A program made the translations under genes and the position numbers. Shown here one piece after another: positions 60,258 through 64,000 of a stretch of DNA of 64,000 nucleotides. The notes beneath the pieces are model-generated. The model worked only from the letters and a program-made list of their open reading frames with translations, made no database searches and was not told the DNA's origin. The stretch is from the NCBI RefSeq assembly GCF_027595985.1, contig NC_073304.1, positions 46,975,137 through 47,039,136 of the forward strand, in the 5' to 3' direction. This DNA comes from Sorex araneus. Its lineage: Eukaryota > Chordata > Mammalia > Eulipotyphla > Soricidae. Positions within the stretch are counted from its first letter, which is position 1. Every line of letters starts with the position of its first letter.

Positions 60258-62307
60258 GCTCGGGCTTAGAATTACTCTTGGTGGTGCTCTGCAGATCCTA
60301 TGGGATGCTGGGGACCAACCTCTGAGGTAGGCCGTATTGCAGGACAAGGGCTCTACCCACTGTACTAACACTTTAGCTCCAGAAAAAAAAATCCTTATTT
60401 TAGAATGTATTCTTTATAAAACAAGTTTTTATTAATTACGAAATGCATACATGTGCTAAATTCTAACAGCATAAAAATATGTTTCAGGGCCAGAGCAAGT
60501 AAAGCACTTGCCTTCAAGGTGTTTGACCCAAATTTGACCCAAGGCACCCCATTATGGTCACTGGACGGGTCCAGGAGTAATTCCTGAGTGCAGAGCCAGG
60601 AGCAAGTCCTCAGCATCACCAGGTGTGGCTCAAAATCAAAAAATCTGTACTGAAAAATTTATCTTTCTACCATCCCAAATGCTGAATTTCTTTTATCATA
60701 AGCAACTACCATCAGTTTCTAGTATTAGTCAAAATAAGCCTAATATATTTTTCATATTTTTAAACACATTAAGAATATATTAAATTTTCTACCTGCCTTT
60801 TTTCATTTAGTCAATTTGAGAAATTATTCCATACCAACATAATGGGAAAGTGGTTATATTTTACTATACACTCACACAGCACATTAGTAACCTACATGAC
60901 CTATACTATAAGGCATTTAAGTTGCTTTCATTTTTTTTGAGAATTAAAATAGTTCTAAATTTAGTATTTTTTAGAGAATTAAAATTAATTCTAATTTTAG
61001 TATTATAATACAGAGATGCAAAGTTATCTCTAGGGTCAGATAGATAATATACAGGCTAGGGCACTTGCCTTGCACCCAGGTGATCTAGGTTTATCCCTGT
61101 CATCCCATATGGTCCCCTGACCCTGCCAGGAATGATTCCTGAGTGCAGAGTCAGGAATAACCCCTGAGCATTGCTGGGTGTGGTCCAAAAACAAATACAG
61201 AAAAAAAAAATGCAAAACTTTGGGTATTTAGAGATACCTAACATATCTCTAAATGGCTTTCAAAGAAGAATTAATAGCTATCTCCTGGGAAAATAACTAG
61301 GTGGCAGGGTTTAGAGGAAAGGGATTTATTTTCATTATCTTTTGTATCTTTCTCATGTATTATGTAATACTCTTTGAGAAATGAAGTTAAAATAAATGTG
61401 AAAAACATTAGACACTTAATTTTATTCATTACAAGAAAAATCAGGCAAATTAAAACATGAGATGGGAGAGACAACATTAATACAATGATTTTTAAAAAAC
61501 CTAAAAAACAAAATAAAAATTTTATAAAATCTAATAAAACAACATTGAGATACCATTTTTACTCAGCCAGGAGATTTGGAAAAAGTTAAAAGCTTTTTAC
61601 TACTATCTTGAGATAAGAACAAAGGAGTCCCTTTATAAGTTTCACAGTGAGACTGTAAATGGATACAATTTACTAGAGGGCAATCTGCATCAACTATTAA
61701 CATTTTAAATATTCTCTGATCCAGCAATTTTTATGAAATTTTCCTATTGTTATAGTTACAGATAAATAATACATACAAGGACACTTCTACTTAATGCCTA
61801 ATAAGAAGATAGTTTAAATTTTAGTACAGTACTATGATGAATATATGTTCTTAAAAATAATACCGTTCTTTTAAGTAATGCTATAAAGTAAGTATATATT
61901 TATATGTAGGTATGTAATAAATCTGAAGATCAAAGATGTAACAATGTTTGCATTAGGGAGAACTGGGAATCTAGGAAGAGAGTGGTAATTTTCAGTTCAT
62001 TCTTTCGAACATTTAAAATTCTGTATTACGTGTATGAATCACTTATTTAAAAATTCTAAGGAAATTAATGTTTAAGTCATATACTTTATGACCCATCTTA
62101 GTAATAAGTCAGGTATATAGAAGATAGTCTGATGCAACAAAACTAAATTGAAATAAAAACATTACATTTGTGCCACCCAAACATTTCTAAATTTTATAAT
62201 AATTCTTACCTAAATAGTTGTTGAAAATTTGGTTTAACAAAGTTTGCTTCGATATTCTGTCTAATGCATATTATATGGGTTATTCCATGTTTCTGTAGTA
62301 TAGGTAG
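44821..62307 (-). CDS. STYX: Pseudophosphatase STYX, eight 3' coding exons (5' end outside window)
   Basis: STYX is a dual-specificity-phosphatase fold that cannot hydrolyse phosphotyrosine. Known family roles are binding phosphoproteins, holding ERK1/2 in the nucleus and blocking the F-box protein FBXW7. Minus-strand exons in transcript order are 62307-62210, 57312-57252, 56796-56760, 56267-56228, 56106-56056, 54205-54133, 48256-48163 and 44894-44821. All junctions are GT-AG; the sum is 528 bases, 175 codons plus TGA, with no break. The family is usually 223 residues, so about 48 N-terminal residues should lie beyond 64000. The signature loop is HGNAGISRS: Gly replaces the nucleophilic Cys (position 120 by the family length), and the Arg is kept. 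The tail is acidic (THEEEDDFG). I looked for the preceding exon in 62308-64000 and saw none. Confidence 0.96.
44966..45079 (+). repeat. 57-base tandem duplication, two copies
   Basis: AGTACTACATCTATG starts at 44966 and again at 45023. The copies are almost identical and end in short ACATCAAAA repeats. It lies 70 bases upstream of the last STYX coding exon, on the intron side of its acceptor. Confidence 0.9.
45240..45420 (-). repeat. Old SINE, minus strand
   Basis: gatgccagggatcaaacctggg box B complement; head partly lost. Confidence 0.6.
45707..45799 (-). repeat. Type II SINE fragment with internal deletion
   Basis: cactgtcattccctcattcatcg joins directly to gatggcatattgagtatgcc, and the copy ends at ctctgccgtgaaac without a head. 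Confidence 0.7.
46195..46375 (+). repeat. Diverged SINE in the STYX last intron
   Basis: gagggaccacagcaata head, ggctttgatcccagg box B, full-length body. Confidence 0.7.
46672..46709 (+). repeat. (CG/CA)n microsatellite
   Basis: GCGCGCGCA then about 28 bases of CA. Confidence 0.93.
46831..47012 (+). mobile_element. SOR-type SINE, young copy
   Basis: Exact 15-base duplication ATAAGAACTATAGGG at 46816-46830 and 47013-47027, with a 20-base-plus A tail. Antisense in the STYX intron. Confidence 0.94.
47260..47430 (-). repeat. SINE, minus strand
   Basis: ttggtcacacccggagatgc tail complement through gtaccacctctctggcccc head complement. Confidence 0.8.
47545..47900 (+). repeat. Two diverged SINEs in tandem
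   Basis: 47545-47700 (gggttcaattcctac box B) and 47725-47900 (caggttgaatccttgg box B). Confidence 0.65.
48163..48256 (-). CDS. STYX: STYX exon encoding EYEAIYLAKLTIQMMSPLQIERSL
   Basis: 94 bases between cttttttag and gtaagg. It holds the end of the DSP fold and the start of the nonconserved tail (SVHSGTT). Confidence 0.94.
48575..48740 (+). repeat. Diverged SINE
   Basis: gggctggaaacagtacagtggg head and ggggtttgattac box B; body shortened. Confidence 0.65.
48755..48905 (+). repeat. hAT-type DNA transposon fossil
   Basis: Inverted ends resemble MER5-like elements: ctatttctcaagtagtgg at the left and aaagttgagaaacactt at the right, with a ggggtcacagcaagg centre. Confidence 0.5.
49088..49140 (+). 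repeat. (CA)n microsatellite
   Basis: About 52 bases with one TATA interruption. Confidence 0.95.
49191..49345 (+). mobile_element. SOR-type SINE with a head deletion
   Basis: gggccggagcgatagtacag joins directly to ccttgcatgctgcc, so about 15 bases between box A and the cttgc motif are missing. The rest is normal. Confidence 0.88.
49925..50110 (+). repeat. MER20-like DNA transposon fossil
   Basis: gagctttaaaagagg, attctcatttgatgg and gaggagttggtgagaac in order fit a hAT-Charlie fossil; weak. Confidence 0.35.
50405..51175 (+). repeat. Unnamed dispersed repeat, copy B
   Basis: Relative of 24560-25506. Shared blocks include ccggcagccaaaaacctcc, gagcctcatcca, caacatcttagtaat, ctaaggaaa, aacaagcaatgtaaaatga and gtggtgggactggtgtt. 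No open frame of note. Confidence 0.55.
51400..52515 (-). repeat. Antisense old L1 ORF2 and 3' sequence in a STYX intron
   Basis: Complement order of L1 is kept over about 1.1 kb: atacacctgggggtataactg, ctgttgggtcatgagg, tttgtatccctaaaatg, acattgtgcaagtatattttccc, then the ctactgtagcttgctagtatg segment. A (TA/CA)n patch sits at 51480-51520. Confidence 0.7.
52665..52869 (-). repeat. Duplicated 0.2 kb segment, copy A (probable source)
   Basis: SINE-derived minus-strand sequence (to about 52790) plus 80 bases of flank. Closely matches 53627-53829. Confidence 0.85.
53545..53904 (-). mobile_element. SINE, minus strand, split by a duplicated insert
   Basis: Left piece about 53545-53626 (tttttgctttttgggtcac through gctgggggaccata), right piece 53830-53904 (tgctgggaatcaaacc through ctatcgctccagcc). 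Rejoined they make one normal SINE. Confidence 0.85.
53627..53829 (-). repeat. Duplicated 0.2 kb segment, copy B (inserted)
   Basis: Same 0.2 kb as copy A with a handful of substitutions and a 2-base net length change. It carries non-SINE flank of copy A into the middle of another SINE. No target-site duplication or A tail. Confidence 0.85.
53925..54770 (+). repeat. Diverged SINEs flanking a STYX exon
   Basis: 53925-54070 (ggttcaatcccagg) ends about 60 bases below the exon at 54133-54205. 54458-54660 holds one or two copies (ggttcaaccccc), and 54670-54770 a third fragment. Confidence 0.55.
54133..54205 (-). CDS. STYX: STYX exon encoding DAFAYVQERRFCINPNAGFVHQLQ
   Basis: 73 bases between gttttcag and gttatt. 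The RRxxxxPNxGFxxQL pattern is the conserved C-terminal motif of the DSP fold. Confidence 0.94.
55545..56015 (-). repeat. Old SINE pieces, minus strand
   Basis: 55545-55685 (gtgccaggaactgaatcag) and a short head-bearing piece at 55920-56015 (ctgtactattgctccagtc). Confidence 0.55.
56056..56106 (-). CDS. STYX: STYX exon encoding AAFVIAYIMETFGMKY
   Basis: 51 bases between tctttcag and gtaagt. It gives the helix directly after the signature loop. Confidence 0.93.
56228..56267 (-). CDS. STYX: STYX exon with the dead signature loop HGNAGISRS
   Basis: 40 bases between tttccag and gtatga, encoding KVLVHGNAGISR plus split codons. The position of the catalytic Cys in HCxxGxxRS phosphatases is GGA (Gly). 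This is the defining pseudophosphatase substitution and is present in this genome. Confidence 0.94.
56760..56796 (-). CDS. STYX: STYX micro-exon encoding TKEFIDGSLQTG
   Basis: 37 bases between ctttttag and gtaaat; it starts in phase 0 and ends one base into Gly. Frame continuity with both neighbours supports it despite its size. Confidence 0.9.
57252..57312 (-). CDS. STYX: STYX exon encoding YLVLDIADNPVENIIRFFPM
   Basis: 61 bases, acceptor attttcag and donor gtaggt. The segment DIADNP aligns with the general-acid loop region of active DSPs, and the Asp is retained. Confidence 0.94.
57615..57950. repeat. Inverted pair of SINEs
   Basis: 57615-57765 is minus strand (ctatcgctccaaccc) and 57795-57950 plus strand (ggggccagagatagtac). 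Head-to-head with about 30 bases between, so a hairpin could form in the STYX pre-mRNA. Confidence 0.75.
58209..58447 (-). mobile_element. Type II SINE, minus strand
   Basis: Near-complete body and head, with a (GTCACT)-type tail visible as cactgtatcactgtcactg at 58210-58229. Confidence 0.88.
58480..58950 (+). repeat. Diverged SINE and a SINE-like old segment
   Basis: 58480-58650 (ggggcaggagagataatac head). 58680-58950 begins ggaactagagagacagctc and has a longer, unfamiliar CAG/CTGG-rich body. Confidence 0.5.
59465..59800. repeat. Old SINE pieces, both orientations
   Basis: 59465-59670 minus strand; 59690-59800 plus strand (gccagagagctcaatgg, gtggccccaaaac). Confidence 0.5.
59828..60310 (+). 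repeat. (GA)n-(GT)n microsatellite leading into a five-copy minisatellite
   Basis: After (GA)n at 59830-59860 and GT-rich sequence come five copies of a 55-base core starting at 59904, 59987, 60072, 60159 and 60256. The cores read alike and are separated by pure (GT)n of 28, 30, 32 and 42 bases. The core is the complement of a SINE body, and the matching SINE head follows at 60310-60383. Confidence 0.95.
60310..60383 (-). repeat. SINE head that gave rise to the minisatellite
   Basis: Complement of a degraded tRNA-like head (ctctacccactgtactaac, then tttagctcc). It is directly contiguous with the fifth core, as in an intact minus-strand SINE. Confidence 0.8.
60485..61210 (+). repeat. Two diverged SINEs in a STYX intron
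   Basis: 60485-60640 (gggccagagcaagtaaag) and 61030-61205 (agggtcagatagataat, catcccatatggtcccctg, A tail). Confidence 0.75.
61210..62209. other. STYX intron, no recognised feature
   Basis: AT-rich. A faint L1-like resemblance near 61540-61720 is too weak to call. Confidence 0.4.
62210..62307 (-). CDS. STYX: STYX exon encoding LPILQKHGITHIICIRQ
   Basis: 98 bases, acceptor ctttttatag and donor gtaaga. It encodes the first beta strands of the DSP fold, from LPILQKHG through FVKPNFQQLF, ending two bases into Arg. It is the most 5' exon in the window. Confidence 0.94.
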
Positions 62308-64000
62308 CTATAAAAAGAAAAGGGATAAGGAGAAAAATCATTTAAAATACTTTATCATCTTATTGTGACAGATGTTTTAAAATATACAAGATTCAATGTT
62401 AGAATTAACATACCTAAATCTGAGCCTGTTTGAAGTATAGAGGAAGTAGTGGTAATTTTGAAACAATGTACCTGAAGTGATCAGCAAGATATGTGACTGA
62501 TTGAGTAGTACACTAAATGTCCTCACACAAAGCTGATAAAATTGTTTAGCATCTATATTAGAGCTTCATGGGACCTGTAATGTGCTTGAATGGGGAAGAT
62601 GCTGTCCTATTCATTGAGAGGTTGAGAGAATTATATAACATGGTATGTGTAAGGGGTCTAATACAGTGAACATGGCAAAGGTTTAGTAAAAATTACAATC
62701 ACATATAATGATTACAATGTTTGGTATCTGGAAGGGGCTACTACACCTAAACTTAAGAAACAGGAGTTTGCTTTTTGTTTACTGACTCACAGTAAAACAC
62801 TAAAAGTTCTTGTTCAGTAATTATCTGTTCAAAAAAGCATGAGCAAGAAGTATCTTGAGTCTTCTATGATAGTTTTTAATTCTGTATGCTTTTGAGAGAC
62901 AATATAGGTTCTTTTTCTCTTTTTAATTAATTTATCATTAATTCATAATATTATATTACATGGGTGGGCAGAGCTTAATGCCTGCATACAAAATTCACCA
63001 CACACACAGTTCTAGTGTTATCCCACTACCAAAAAAACAACCTAAAAACCCTCTACCCGTTCCTCCCACCCACTTCCATCTCCCTCGTAACTGCTGTAGT
63101 TTCCACCAAATCCTGGGAGTTAGTTTTGTTGTTTGGTGTCAGTTCATTCGCTTTATATAATCCTCTATCTTTAATTCCTATGCCCTATAATAGATAGCCA
63201 AAAATATACTGGTAATTTACAAAAGAAGTTAAAGGAGTAATCCATTTGTGATAATCTGAATGTTTCCCCCTAGAACTAATATGAAATCCTAGCCTCCAGT
63301 GATGTATACTGTGAGGAGCTGAGGCCTTTGGGAACTAATTAGATAGAAATGACATCATGAAGGCAGAGCCCACATAATGGAATTAATAACTTTATTTTGG
63401 TTTTGGGGTCACACCTGGCAATGCTCCTGGGTTACTCCTGGCAGTACTTGGGAGACCATATGAGGGGACCATATGGGATGCCAGGGGTAGAACTGGGTTG
63501 GCTGCTTGCAAGGCAAATGCCTTACCCACAATACTATCTCCGGCCTCAGAATTAGTAATTTCATAAGACCAAACATCAGAGCTTCTTCTGAAAGATATAA
63601 CACTAAACACCAGAAAGGGGGGTAGGGTCTTCAAAATCTAACCATGCTGGCATAAGAATATGACTTTTCACGTTCCAAAACAGAGAAACAAAATATCTGC
63701 TATTGAAATCATCCAGCCTATTGTACCTTATGTAAGCAGCCTCAACTAATTTTTTATGACTGTAATTATTTTAATTGAAGTAACATTCATTTACAAATTA
63801 ATGGGTCTGAGGCATATGGCATTGCAAATCAAGATCTATATGTGCTAAATTTTGTCAAAATCCTAGCTCTCAAAAGTTTTAAATGTTAAATAGCTTGGGC
63901 CTGGAGCAATAGTAGAGTGGGGAAGGTTGCTTGCCTTTCATGCATCCAAACCAAGTTCAATCCCTGGCAACCCCCGACCCCACAGGGAGTGATCCTTGAA
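62308..64000 (-). other. STYX intron upstream of the first visible exon
   Basis: No further STYX exon found. Contains an old L1-like segment near 62925-63190, a minus-strand SINE at 63385-63550 and a plus-strand SINE from about 63897 cut by the window end. Confidence 0.5.
63897..64000 (+). repeat. SINE, truncated by the window edge
   Basis: gggcctggagcaatagtag head and caagttcaatccc box B; continues beyond 64000. Confidence 0.75.

Noticed and set aside
59871-60330. Regular direct repeats resembling a CRISPR array, and a CVCVCV-rich open frame
   Set aside because: Spacers are all pure (GT)n, the repeat is a SINE fragment, and the genome is mammalian. The frame is a reading of the microsatellite.
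62308-64000. Missing 5' exons of STYX
   Set aside because: I scanned the minus strand for the preceding coding segment and a matching splice donor and found none; they most likely lie past the window edge.

Overview
This is a mammalian nuclear DNA window, almost certainly from a shrew (Soricidae, Sorex-like). The main evidence is dozens of copies, on both strands, of a tRNA-headed SINE that matches the shrew-specific SOR family: a box A-like and a box B-like pol III promoter, a GC-rich head, and a tail ending in an A tract. L1, MIR and MER5-like fossils, many (CA)n and (GA)n tracts and spliced genes with GT-AG introns agree with this. There is no prokaryotic gene, CRISPR array or phage-like cluster. 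Nearly every open reading frame longer than 60 codons is a reading of a repeat or of the CpG island.

Layout. 1-27.9 kb is intergenic and repeat-rich: SINE clusters, a 5'-truncated L1 with a probable 3' transduction at 12.2-16.3 kb, older L1 fragments and a modular unnamed repeat at 24.6-26.1 kb. 27.95-28.85 kb is a CpG island, inferred to be the promoter and noncoding first exon of GNPNAT1. 33.6-39.4 kb holds the five coding exons of GNPNAT1 on the plus strand (184 codons, complete). From about 41 to 44.8 kb lies a SINE-free AT-rich stretch, read as the 3' UTR of STYX. 44.8-62.3 kb holds the last eight coding exons of STYX on the minus strand (175 codons). The first roughly 48 codons, by the family's usual 223-residue length, lie beyond 64 kb.

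The two genes are convergent (tail to tail), the same arrangement as the human 14q22 neighbourhood as I recall it. They are not functionally linked: GNPNAT1 makes GlcNAc-6-phosphate for UDP-GlcNAc synthesis, and STYX is a catalytically dead dual-specificity phosphatase whose signature loop reads HGNAGISRS, with Gly where the nucleophilic Cys should be. All splice junctions were read by eye and both reading frames close without a break.

The most interesting material is in the repeats: two nested L1 insertions that each seem to carry 3'-transduced flank bounded by their own target-site duplications; a young minisatellite born from a SINE tail whose (GT)n spacers lengthen copy by copy; a 0.2 kb templated duplication dropped into the middle of a SINE; and two SINE types that share one tRNA-like head but have unrelated bodies, with a longer relative of the second body at 25.5-26.1 kb. 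I found no convincing new protein-coding system.
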